Shown here in pieces: positions 17,257 through 24,807 of a DNA stretch of 64,000 nucleotides (the first letter of the stretch is position 1; each line of letters opens with the position of its first letter). The notes under the pieces were generated by a model. It had not been told where the DNA came from, searched no databases, and worked only from the letters and a program-made list of their open reading frames with translations. The stretch covers positions 1-64,000 of the forward strand of contig NZ_JAUYGV010000006.1 in NCBI RefSeq assembly GCF_030690345.1, given 5' to 3'. The translations under genes and the position numbers were made by a program. Source of the stretch: Rheinheimera sp. Its GTDB lineage: Bacteria > Pseudomonadota > Gammaproteobacteria > Enterobacterales > Alteromonadaceae.

Positions 17257-18332
17257 TCCGTTGGCTGCTGTTAATCCTGGTGCTGGCCACGGCCATGCTG
17301 CTGGGGCCCTCGTTGGTGAATAACCCGGGGTATATCAAAATTATTCTGGCCGGCCGCGTGTTTGAATTCACCGCATTGGGCTTGGTAGTCATACTGGTGT
17401 TGTCCGCCGTGGCATTGTGGTTGGTTAGTGTGCTGCTGCGAAAATTACTGCGTTTACAGCATGTGTCGTTTAATTTTCTGCGCTGGCGCCGCCAACGTAA
17501 AGCGCAGCAAGCCTTTGAGCTGGGGTTACAGGCCTATGCCAAGCAGCAATGGCAGCTGGCCAGTGCGCATTTAGCTAAAGCCGCTGCCGACGATTTTATG
17601 CACAACGAAAAACACCTGTTGGCGGCTTATGCTGCGTTTTATGCCGGCAATACTGACCAAGCCAACCGCCATGTCGCGGCTTTACCGGCAGCAGACAACA
17701 GCAGCTGCTTTGTGCAGGCCGACTTACTGTTGCAACAAGGCCAGGCGGCACAGGCTTGTGTATTGTTAGCTGAGCAGGTTAACGCCGACACTGAAGATAA
17801 AGGCTTGGGGCAGCTGTATTTATACGCCTTGCAGCAAGCCGGGCAATGGCAGCAGTTATTGCAAATGGTGCCGGCTGCGCTGAAACAGCAGTGGTTTGAC
17901 AAAGATAAATGGCGCCGGCAACGCTTTAATATTTACCCGGCCGCAGTTAGCCAGCTCAGCCAGCAGCAACGCTTTGATGAAGCCGCTGCCTATTGGCAAA
18001 ACCTGCCGGCAAAAGAGCGTAAATCTACCGCGGCCAATATCGGCCTGGCTTGGGCGCAGGCACAAAATGGCCAGAGTGAAGCGGCAGAAAAGCTGCTGTT
18101 AAGCAACCTGCAGTTAGAAGAATTACCGCTGACACTGGCCTTTTTACGCCAGATCCCGCTGGGCAAATCGGTATTAAAATTGCGTAAACAAGCACAAAGC
18201 TGGCTGCGCGATCATAATAGCAATGGTTATGTTTATGCATTGCTGGCCTACCTCGCTGAGCAGGAAGGTGAGCCGGAGCAGGCGGAGCTGGCACTGCAAA
18301 AAGCGCGGCAATACGAGCCAAAGCTTGGCTGA
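17253..18332 (+). CDS. hemY: HemY, membrane-anchored TPR protein
   Basis: This is the proteobacterial HemY (not the Bacillus protoporphyrinogen oxidase of the same name). The 359-residue protein has two N-terminal membrane segments (about 3-23 and 40-63), the conserved FLRWRRQRKAQQAFELGLQA segment, and tetratricopeptide-like helices through the rest. It is thought to be a scaffold or regulator in late heme or protoporphyrin steps. It follows hemX with a 4-base overlap, the standard hemCDXY order. Confidence 0.92.
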   Translation: MIRWLLLILVLATAMLLGPSLVNNPGYIKIILAGRVFEFTALGLVVILVLSAVALWLVSVLLRKLLRLQHVSFNFLRWRRQRKAQQAFELGLQAYAKQQWQLASAHLAKAAADDFMHNEKHLLAAYAAFYAGNTDQANRHVAALPAADNSSCFVQADLLLQQGQAAQACVLLAEQVNADTEDKGLGQLYLYALQQAGQWQQLLQMVPAALKQQWFDKDKWRRQRFNIYPAAVSQLSQQQRFDEAAAYWQNLPAKERKSTAANIGLAWAQAQNGQSEAAEKLLLSNLQLEELPLTLAFLRQIPLGKSVLKLRKQAQSWLRDHNSNGYVYALLAYLAEQEGEPEQAELALQKARQYEPKLG

Positions 18333-18336
18333 CCAT

Positions 18337-18834
18337 GTGTTGACCGGGCTGGCGCCCTTAAGCCAGCCGGGCGCCCGCATCCTGGTACTTGGCAGTATGC
18401 CTGGTGCCGTTTCGCTGACACAACAGCAATATTATGCCCATCCGCGTAATTTGTTCTGGCCGGTTATGGCTGAACTGGCCGGCTTTTCCGCTACCTTACC
18501 CTACGACGCAAAAGTGCAGGCGTTGACCAGCGCCGGCGTCGCCTTGTGGGATGTGATTGGCAGCTGCCGCCGTGCCGGCAGTTTAGACAGTGCTATTCGC
18601 GATGAGCAGGTAAACGACTTTGCCGGCTTTTTTGCCGCCCAGCCACAGTTAGCCGCCATTGCTTTTAACGGCGCTAAAGCCCAGCAGAGTTTTAAACGTC
18701 ATGTGTTGCCATTGCAGATAGTGCCGCCACAGGTGCAACTGCTTAGCTTACCTTCCACCAGCCCGGCGCATGCATCCCTGAGCTTTAGCGAAAAACTGCA
18801 GCAATGGCGCCAACTTAGCGCTTATTTGCGCTAG
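18337..18834 (+). CDS. DNA-deoxyinosine (hypoxanthine) glycosylase, UDG superfamily
   Basis: This small uracil-DNA-glycosylase-fold enzyme probably removes hypoxanthine from DNA made by adenine deamination. Motif A is seen as LGSMPGAVSL followed by QYYAHPRNLFWPVM; the central LWDVIGSCRRAGSLDSAI and the C-terminal motif LPSTSPAHASLSF match the family. No ATG fits. GTG at 18337 (or TTG at 18325 or 18340) just after the hemY stop gives the expected N-terminus, so translation probably depends on coupling to hemY. The missing ATG and weak ribosome site leave the exact start uncertain. Confidence 0.82.
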   Translation: MLTGLAPLSQPGARILVLGSMPGAVSLTQQQYYAHPRNLFWPVMAELAGFSATLPYDAKVQALTSAGVALWDVIGSCRRAGSLDSAIRDEQVNDFAGFFAAQPQLAAIAFNGAKAQQSFKRHVLPLQIVPPQVQLLSLPSTSPAHASLSFSEKLQQWRQLSAYLR

Positions 18835-19177
18835 CTGCTGTGTTTTATCAATTTCGGTACGTGTCGGCTTTTTTTACATAAAGCCGGTTATTGGCTTGAC
18901 AGATCCGGCGCAGCAAACAATATTGATTAGTAATTGAACTGTCATCCGGCTGTGTTATGCCAATAATGTTATGCAGCGCTGTAAGCTATCAGCAGTGGGT
19001 CGCCCGGCCCGCTAACCTGCACGACTGTTCAACGGATTACCACCTGTCAGAGTGGTTTGACGAGTAGCAATTTCCCCTTCAGCTAATACCAGAATTTTTC
19101 GCACGGCATTTTGCTGCGCGAAATACTGCGGCCGTTAGGCCATTTCCTAAAACAACACAATAAGCAGGAAGTTAAAA
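18835..19177 (+). promoter_or_regulatory. Intergenic region with a possible promoter
   Basis: No gene is seen in these 343 bases. TTGACA (18896-18901) and AATATT (18919-18924) with a 17-base spacer form a fair sigma-70 promoter pointing to the cyanophycinase gene, which would give a leader of about 250 bases. AGCCGGTTATTGGCT and the GTCGGC...AAGCCGG pair near 18862-18886 may terminate the hem transcript but lack a proper T run after the stem. Confidence 0.45.
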
Positions 19178-20563
19178 ATGAAAGCACTAAGTCTGTTAGG
19201 CGTAGTTGCGCTATTGCTATGTGGCAATGCGCAGGCCTGTTTGCAACAAGAAAGCGAAAATAACAATAACGAAAGCGCGGCCGATGGCCCGCTGTGTAGC
19301 GGCATAACGGTACAGGCAGCCATTGGCAACCGCACTGATCAGGACTGGTATGCGTTTGACACCAGCGCGAGCGGCGACATCAGCATTAACCTGAGTCATG
19401 GCAATAACGCGGACTTTGACTGGTTTTTATACCGTGCCAGCGGCAGCTACATCGCCTCCGGCCAAAGCAGTGCTAATCCGGAAACCGGTACCTATGTTGC
19501 CTCACCGGCCGGGCCGCACTTTATTAAGGTGACCCGTTACAGTGGTACCGGCAACTATCAGCTGACGGTAAACTTTGCCGGCGCTGGCGGCGGCACTGAA
19601 CCAGAGCCGGAACCTGGAAATTGCAGCTATGGCGCCAGGCCTTCTAAGCCGGGTGGCTTATCGGCAACCTTACTGGGTGCTAGCAGCGATGTTTGCGTCA
19701 GCTTAACCTCACCGGCGCTGTTACTGATGGGCGGTGGTGCTGATGTTGATGCCGCTTTTGCTAACCGCATTGCGCCGCATATCCAGGGTGGCAATATAGT
19801 AGTGCTGCGCACCTCCGGCACGGCTGCCTATAACGATTACCTGCAAGGCCTGACAAACGCGGCCTCGGTAGAGACGTTGATCGTCAACACCCGCACCAAG
19901 GCCAACAGCGATTATGTCGATTGGGCCATCCGCAGTGCCGAGTTTGTCTTTATCGCCGGTGGTGATCAGTCAGATTATCTGAACCAGTGGCAGGGCACTA
20001 AGGTGCAGGATGCGTTAATGCATGTGTATAACAAAGGCGGCGCCGTGGGCGGTACCTCGGCGGGCAACCATGTGTTGGGTGAATTTATTTACGATCCGGA
20101 TGGTGTGCCGGGTGCGATTAGCTCAGAAGCGGTAACCGATTTTTGCCATCAGACAGTGAATATCAGCAGCAACTTTCTCACATTGCCGCTGTTAGACGGC
20201 ATTATTACCGATACTCACTTTAAACAGCGCGACCGCATGGGCCGCTCGGCAGTGTTTCAGGCTAAGCTTGGCAGCAGTGGTCGCGTAGTGGCAGTATCTG
20301 AAGCGACCTCGTTGTTTGTCAGCGCCAACGGCAACGCTGTAGTAGATGGCAGCCATGAAGTCTATGTCTTGCGCGCCGACAGCCAAACGCAGTACCAGCA
20401 AACCAGCTGTGGCCAGCCGGTGATTATCAATAACCTGCTGCGTTATAAGCTGTTGCCGGGCCAAAGTTATAACCTGTTGAATAACAGCACGGCAGTAAGC
20501 CCAACACGGCTAAGCATAGATGGCCGCAGCGGCAGCTTTTACAGCCCGACCAACCCGTACTGA
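19178..20563 (+). CDS. Exported cyanophycinase-like S51 peptidase with PPC domain
   Basis: This 461-residue secreted protein has a signal peptide ending in NAQA, then a bacterial pre-peptidase C-terminal (PPC) beta-sandwich domain (about 35-130: DQDWYAFDTSASGDISINLS, then GPHFIKVTRYSGTGNYQLTV). A Glu/Pro linker leads to a peptidase S51/cyanophycinase domain with the nucleophile serine in GGTSAGNHV (about 294) and the IAGGDQSDYL motif. Cyanophycinases cut beta-Asp-Arg bonds of cyanophycin; an exported form would digest external polymer and supply Asp-Arg dipeptides. No cyanophycin synthetase is in the window. Exact substrate is inferred from family only. Confidence 0.85.
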   Translation: MKALSLLGVVALLLCGNAQACLQQESENNNNESAADGPLCSGITVQAAIGNRTDQDWYAFDTSASGDISINLSHGNNADFDWFLYRASGSYIASGQSSANPETGTYVASPAGPHFIKVTRYSGTGNYQLTVNFAGAGGGTEPEPEPGNCSYGARPSKPGGLSATLLGASSDVCVSLTSPALLLMGGGADVDAAFANRIAPHIQGGNIVVLRTSGTAAYNDYLQGLTNAASVETLIVNTRTKANSDYVDWAIRSAEFVFIAGGDQSDYLNQWQGTKVQDALMHVYNKGGAVGGTSAGNHVLGEFIYDPDGVPGAISSEAVTDFCHQTVNISSNFLTLPLLDGIITDTHFKQRDRMGRSAVFQAKLGSSGRVVAVSEATSLFVSANGNAVVDGSHEVYVLRADSQTQYQQTSCGQPVIINNLLRYKLLPGQSYNLLNNSTAVSPTRLSIDGRSGSFYSPTNPY

Positions 20564-20609
20564 GCTTAAACGCTATCGCAGCTAAGTTACTGCGCTAGCG
20601 GAATTTATT

Positions 20610-20660
20610 GCTGTCCCGCTGGTCTGATGCTGACTCAACCACAGCAGATGCAGGGACAGC
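20610..20660 (+). promoter_or_regulatory. Stem that can hide the ribosome site of the next gene
   Basis: GCTGTCCC (20610-20617) is perfectly complementary to GGGACAGC (20653-20660). The right arm contains most of the only ribosome binding site (AGGGA, 20652-20656) of the gene that starts with TTG at 20667. The stem could limit its translation. Confidence 0.4.
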
Positions 20661-20666
20661 CATTCT

Positions 20667-21344
20667 TTGTCTGGTGTTACTACTACGTTAAAGCGCTTGC
20701 TGCAAACCTATGGCCGCGCGGCAGTGCCGGCGCTGTTGCTGCATGCGGTACTGCTGGCAGCTTTGCTGCAACTGCGGTTTACGCCGGCAGTTAAACCGCC
20801 GGACGTTGAACCGGTAGTCTCTTATTTATATCAGCCGCCTGTAAGTACACAGCAAGCACAGCCGCAAGCTGAAACAGGGTCGGAGCCTGTGACCCCAAAC
20901 GCAGAACCCGTCACTGCAAAACCATCTTCAAGGTCACTGCACGCTGCTGATAGCAAAAAGGTTGAGCAAGCTCCAGCGGATACTCCGCCTGTGCCGCAAC
21001 CCGGCCTTGCGCGGCGCAGCCTGGAACGGGCAGCAACCACAACTCCTGCTGCTATGGATCAAGCAGCGGCAGCAAGTTATCAGCAGTTTCTACAGGCACA
21101 ACAACAAACGAAAATCACGGTAGAAAAGCGCCATCAGCAGCTAAGCAAGGATCCGGCGCAGCAAGTAATGGCAAATTTGGCCGATGGCCGGCAAATTATA
21201 CGCACCAAAGAGGGTTGCCGTATTGCTGATCCCGCTAAGGACGGCTTCGATGCTTTAATGGCGTTAAAAACAGTGCCCTGTGGCGATGAAGATAACAGCA
21301 GCGACCTGCTGAAGCAGGCGCTGGAAAAACACAGTAAGCGCTAA
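20667..21344 (+). CDS. Membrane-anchored protein of unknown function, TonB-like topology
   Basis: The 225-residue protein has a short N-terminal tail, one membrane segment (about 18-36, AVPALLLHAVLLAALLQL) and a long Pro/Gln/Ala-rich periplasmic stretch, as in TonB or TolA. It lacks the TonB C-terminal domain. Its last part (DGRQIIRTKEGCRIADP, VPCGDEDNSS) has two cysteines and an unrecognised conserved look. The start is TTG with AGGGA 10 bases upstream; no in-frame ATG is available. It is convergent with fadM, with the two stop codons abutting. The role is unknown; an envelope-spanning role is only suggested by topology. Confidence 0.7.
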   Translation: MSGVTTTLKRLLQTYGRAAVPALLLHAVLLAALLQLRFTPAVKPPDVEPVVSYLYQPPVSTQQAQPQAETGSEPVTPNAEPVTAKPSSRSLHAADSKKVEQAPADTPPVPQPGLARRSLERAATTTPAAMDQAAAASYQQFLQAQQQTKITVEKRHQQLSKDPAQQVMANLADGRQIIRTKEGCRIADPAKDGFDALMALKTVPCGDEDNSSDLLKQALEKHSKR

Positions 21345-21755
21345 TCAGGCCTCAGCAATATGCTGCTCTAAACGCGCTTTCAGCTCGCCGTCAATCGCCA
21401 CGGCTTTGCCGGTTTTCTGATCCAGGCAAACAAAGGTTACCTGAGCATCGGCCGCTATGGCATCTTTGCCGGCAATACGCACTTCCTGGGTTACCACAGC
21501 ACTTTTGCCGCCTACTTTGCTAAAGCGGGTAAACACTTCCAACTGATCGCCCATGGTGGCGGCAACACGATAATTAATATTGATATTCACAATCACCCAC
21601 GCCAGATTATGTTTAGCAAACCAGTCAATATCGCCGCTGTCTTCCAGATAACCCCAGCGCGCTTCTTCGAGAAACTCCAGGTAACGGGCGTTGTTCACAT
21701 GCTGATAAATATCTAAATGATAACCGCGTACTTTAATTAAGGTTTTATGTGTCAT
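21345..21755 (-). CDS. fadM: Acyl-CoA thioesterase FadM-like
   Basis: This 136-residue single hot-dog-fold (4HBT) thioesterase is close to E. coli FadM/YbaW, which cleaves long-chain acyl-CoA intermediates that escape beta-oxidation. The near-identical segments RGYHLDIYQHVNNARYLEFL and VNININYR identify it, and the catalytic Asp is in HLDIYQHVNN. It ends exactly against the convergent membrane protein gene and lies 63 bases downstream of fre on the same strand. Confidence 0.92.
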   Translation of the reverse strand: MTHKTLIKVRGYHLDIYQHVNNARYLEFLEEARWGYLEDSGDIDWFAKHNLAWVIVNININYRVAATMGDQLEVFTRFSKVGGKSAVVTQEVRIAGKDAIAADAQVTFVCLDQKTGKAVAIDGELKARLEQHIAEA

Positions 21756-21818
21756 ATCCGGGCTCTGTGCTTAATTCAGGTGCACCGATTGTGGCATAGA
21801 AAAAGTGGCCAAACCAGT

Positions 21819-22526
21819 TTAGATATAAGCAAACGCATCGGCGAACATATGCTCGCGATGTGCACCTTGTTCAATAAAAGCATCGCGCACTACGCCGGCC
21901 ATGGCAAAGGGGCCGGCGACATAAATATCGTAAGCCTCCAGCGAGACAAAATCCTCCAGCACGGCATGATGTACCATGCCGGTTCTGCCCTGCCAGCTGT
22001 CATCCGGCTGCTGTACTACCGGAATAAAGCGGTACTTGCTGTTTTGTGCCGCCCACTGCTGCATTACGCTGTTGTGATACAGCGAACTGTGCTCACGCAC
22101 GCCCCAGTACATAAATACCGGCCGGTCCAGTTTGGCAGCCGCAATGGTTTGCGCAATGCTGTAGATATAAGAGAAACCGGTGCCGCCGGCGAGCAAAATC
22201 AGCGGCCGCTGGCTGTCGGCGCGAAATTGCGCATTACCCAGGCCTATTTCAGCTTGTACCGGTTGCTGTAGCTGATGTTGCTGCATTAAGTGCGCTAACG
22301 CCTGGCTGGCGTACTGGTCTGCCACGCTGCCACCGATATGCAACTCCAACTGCGACTGCGCCGGTGTGCTGGCAATCGAGAACGGCCGTTTGTCGCTGTC
22401 GCTTAAACACAGCTGTAAATACTGGCCACTGACGAAACTGCAGGGCTGTGTCGGGGTTAACACCACGCGGTTTACGGTGGGGGTAAGGGCTTCAATTAAA
22501 TCTACGTTACAGGCAATAGTTGTCAT
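21819..22526 (-). CDS. fre: NAD(P)H-flavin reductase Fre
   Basis: Fre reduces free FMN, FAD or riboflavin with NAD(P)H. The 235 residues show the flavin-binding motif RPFSIAST, the NAD(P)-binding glycine motif AGGTGFSYIYSIAQ and the C-terminal VAGPFAMAGVVRDAF. It lies just downstream of ubiD as in E. coli, which fits supply of reduced FMN for the prenyl-FMN cofactor that UbiD needs. Here a ferredoxin gene lies between ubiD and fre, so electrons may also flow between Fre and this ferredoxin (inference). Confidence 0.93.
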   Translation of the reverse strand: MTTIACNVDLIEALTPTVNRVVLTPTQPCSFVSGQYLQLCLSDSDKRPFSIASTPAQSQLELHIGGSVADQYASQALAHLMQQHQLQQPVQAEIGLGNAQFRADSQRPLILLAGGTGFSYIYSIAQTIAAAKLDRPVFMYWGVREHSSLYHNSVMQQWAAQNSKYRFIPVVQQPDDSWQGRTGMVHHAVLEDFVSLEAYDIYVAGPFAMAGVVRDAFIEQGAHREHMFADAFAYI

Positions 22527-22552
22527 AATGCTCTCAGCAATGGCCTTACGGC

Positions 22553-22831
22553 TTAGCCACGGATAAAAGGGTGGTGTAATACCAGATCAGTATTGGGGTA
22601 GGCTAAACAACAGTAGGTAAACTGCTGTTGTTTGTCCAGTTCGGTCAGTGGCTGCGGTACGTTATAGCGCACCTCGCCACTTTTTAGCTTGCAAACACAG
22701 CTGGTGCAAACGCCCTGGCGGCAGCGGTTGGGGAAATCAATACCGCTGCGCAGCGCTGCCTCCAGGATGGTTTCACCTTCCTGCACGGCAAAGCTCAGTT
22801 GTGCCGGGGCTATAGTCACCAAATAGCTCAC
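22553..22831 (-). CDS. Plant-type [2Fe-2S] ferredoxin
   Basis: This 92-residue ferredoxin has the cluster motif Cys-x4-Cys-x2-Cys (CRQGVCTSC, about 37-45) and the fourth ligand in TYCCLAYP (about 73). The start overlaps the ubiD stop by 4 bases (ATGA), and fre follows 26 bases later. Its resemblance is to the N-terminal ferredoxin domain of ferredoxin-flavin-reductase fusion proteins, so the pair with fre looks like a split version of such an enzyme. Confidence 0.92.
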   Translation of the reverse strand: MSYLVTIAPAQLSFAVQEGETILEAALRSGIDFPNRCRQGVCTSCVCKLKSGEVRYNVPQPLTELDKQQQFTYCCLAYPNTDLVLHHPFIRG

Positions 22832-24318
22832 AGTTTGGTGTCCTTAGCCGGCAGTGGGATGCCGAGGCTATCCCAGATGTTATCAACACGCCGCTTAACC
22901 GCCTCGTCCATCACGATAGGTTCGCCCCATTCGCGCGTGGTTTCGCCAGGCCATTTGTTGGTGGCGTCCATACCCATTTTTGAGCCAAGGCCGGATACCG
23001 GCGAGGCAAAATCAAGGTAATCTATCGGCGTGTTTTCAATTAAGGTGGTGTCGCGCGCCGGGTCCATCCGCGTGGTAATGGCCCAAATGACGTCTTGCCA
23101 GTCGCGGGCGTTAATATCGTCATCGCAGACAATAACAAACTTGGTGTACATAAACTGGCGCAAGAATGACCAAACACCCATCATCACCCGCTTGGCGTGG
23201 CCTGGGTACTGTTTTTTCATCGTTACTACCGCTAAGCGGTAGGAGCAACCTTCCGGCGGCAGATAAAAGTCGGTAATTTCCGGAAATTGCTTTTGCAGTA
23301 TCGGCACAAAGACTTCGTTCAGCGCCACACCCAGTATTGCCGGTTCATCCGGTGGCCGGCCGGTGTAGGTGCTGTGGTAAATCGGATCTTTGCGCATCGT
23401 CATATGCGTAACAGTAAACACCGGGAAGTTATCTACCTCGTTGTAGTAACCGGTATGGTCGCCATACGGGCCTTCCGGCGCCATTTCACCGGGCGCAATA
23501 TAACCTTCCAGCACAATTTCGGCACTGGCCGGTACCTGTAAATCATTACTGATACATTTTACCACTTCAGTATTATCGCCACGCAGCAAGCCGGCAAAAC
23601 CGTATTCTGACAGCGTATCCGGCACTGGCGTTACCGCACCTAAAATGGTGGCCGGGTCGGCACCTAAGGCTACCGACACCGGGTAGTTTTGCCCGGGGTT
23701 GGCTTTTTGGAACTCAAGAAAATCCAGTGCGCCACCGCGGTGCGACAACCAGCGCATAATCAGTTTGTTTTTGCCCAGCAGTTGCTGGCGGTAGATGCCT
23801 AAATTCTGCCGCTCTTTATGCGGGCCTTTGGTAACGGTTAAACCCCAGGTGATCAGCGGCGCGGCGTCACCGGGCCAGCAGGTCATAATGGGTAGCTGAG
23901 TTAAATCGACATCATCGCCGCTGAGCACAACGTCCTGACAGGGCGCTTTTTTCACCTGCTTCGGTGACATATTCAGCACTTGCTTAAACAGCGGCAATTT
24001 ACTGAAGGCGTCTTTTAAGCCTTTTGGTGGCTCGGGCTCTTTTAAAAATGCCAGTAACTTGCCTACTTCGCGCAGCGCCGATACGTCTTCCTGGCCCATA
24101 CCCAGGGCAACCCGCTGCGGGGTGCCAAACAGGTTGGCCAGTACCGGCATGCGGTGGCCTTTAACGTTTTCAAACAACAACGCCGGGCCGGCCGCGCGCA
24201 GGGTGCGGTCGGCAATTTCGGTAATTTCCAGCACCGGGTCTACTTCAGCAGTTACCCGGAGCAGCTCGCCGCGCTGCTCCAGCTGGGCAATAAAATCGCG
24301 TAGGTCTTTATATTTCAT
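22828..24318 (-). CDS. ubiD: UbiD, 3-polyprenyl-4-hydroxybenzoate decarboxylase
   Basis: UbiD removes the carboxylate of the polyprenyl-hydroxybenzoate ring in ubiquinone synthesis and uses prenylated FMN. The 496 residues match the family over the full length: [20 protein letters not shown] start, the cofactor-binding [25 protein letters not shown] region (quoted in part), [12 protein letters not shown] with the catalytic Glu, and TRMDPARDT. It leads a ubiD-ferredoxin-fre transcript. Confidence 0.96.
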   Translation of the reverse strand: MKYKDLRDFIAQLEQRGELLRVTAEVDPVLEITEIADRTLRAAGPALLFENVKGHRMPVLANLFGTPQRVALGMGQEDVSALREVGKLLAFLKEPEPPKGLKDAFSKLPLFKQVLNMSPKQVKKAPCQDVVLSGDDVDLTQLPIMTCWPGDAAPLITWGLTVTKGPHKERQNLGIYRQQLLGKNKLIMRWLSHRGGALDFLEFQKANPGQNYPVSVALGADPATILGAVTPVPDTLSEYGFAGLLRGDNTEVVKCISNDLQVPASAEIVLEGYIAPGEMAPEGPYGDHTGYYNEVDNFPVFTVTHMTMRKDPIYHSTYTGRPPDEPAILGVALNEVFVPILQKQFPEITDFYLPPEGCSYRLAVVTMKKQYPGHAKRVMMGVWSFLRQFMYTKFVIVCDDDINARDWQDVIWAITTRMDPARDTTLIENTPIDYLDFASPVSGLGSKMGMDATNKWPGETTREWGEPIVMDEAVKRRVDNIWDSLGIPLPAKDTKL

Positions 24319-24453
24319 GGTGGCCTGTTAACAGCAAAAGGGCATAACTACGGCATTAATGCCACTTCGATCAGAATGACGCCATTATACAGCTCTGTTG
24401 CGCGCTGACCAGTTTTGCCAATACGCAGTTAAGTCAGCAGGAAAATGGGGCGC

Positions 24454-24717
24454 TTAATTACATTTATCGCAGCCACGCAGAATAACGCCCAATTCACTGG
24501 GGTTAATGTCAGCTGCAATAACATGGAATATCTGCAGCAGTAAGCTGGCAGAAAATACGCCTTTGCTTAATTTTGAACGCAGGTTAGCGGGACTTTGTTG
24601 TATACCCATCTCCGCCAGCATGCTACTGAGCTCGGCGTACTTAATGCCACGTTTTTGTAACTCAGCTTTTACCAGACGTGACGCGACACAGTTCCATGGC
24701 GGTAATTTGTTGCTCAT
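24454..24717 (-). CDS. DUF6471 small protein, possible HTH regulator
   Basis: This 87-residue protein is dominated by a DUF6471-type domain (LVKAELQKRGIKYAELSSML then SPANLRSKLSKGVFSASLLLQI), which looks like a helix-turn-helix. The ATG at 24717 is chosen for its AGGTG ribosome site; a longer frame upstream is not supported. It is divergent from the first gene of the ABC/OmpA/TelA operon across only 90 bases with back-to-back promoters. I infer it may regulate that operon. No functional data are known to me. Confidence 0.78.
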   Translation of the reverse strand: MSNKLPPWNCVASRLVKAELQKRGIKYAELSSMLAEMGIQQSPANLRSKLSKGVFSASLLLQIFHVIAADINPSELGVILRGCDKCN

Positions 24718-24736
24718 GATGCACACCTGAATAACA

Positions 24737-24765
24737 TTGACCACATTTAAAATACATGGTACACA
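24737..24765 (+). promoter_or_regulatory. Promoter for the ABC/OmpA/TelA operon
   Basis: TTGACC (24737-24742) and TACACA (24760-24765) have a 17-base spacer, 42 bases before the start codon at 24808. It is face to face with the DUF6471 promoter, which would allow one protein to control both. Confidence 0.5.
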
Positions 24766-24777
24766 TCTGCATAGCAA
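24749..24777 (-). promoter_or_regulatory. Promoter for the DUF6471 gene
   Basis: On the minus strand TTGCTA (24777-24772) and TATTTT (24754-24749) have a 17-base spacer, about 30 bases before the start codon. It overlaps the divergent operon promoter. Confidence 0.5.
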
Positions 24778-24807
24778 GGTATAGGTTTACTATGGAGAGT
24801 TCTGCCC

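Noticed and set aside
20667-21344. Calling the Pro-rich membrane protein TonB
   Set aside because: Topology fits, but the C-terminal TonB fold motif (YP..A....G.V...) is absent and no exbBD genes are near.
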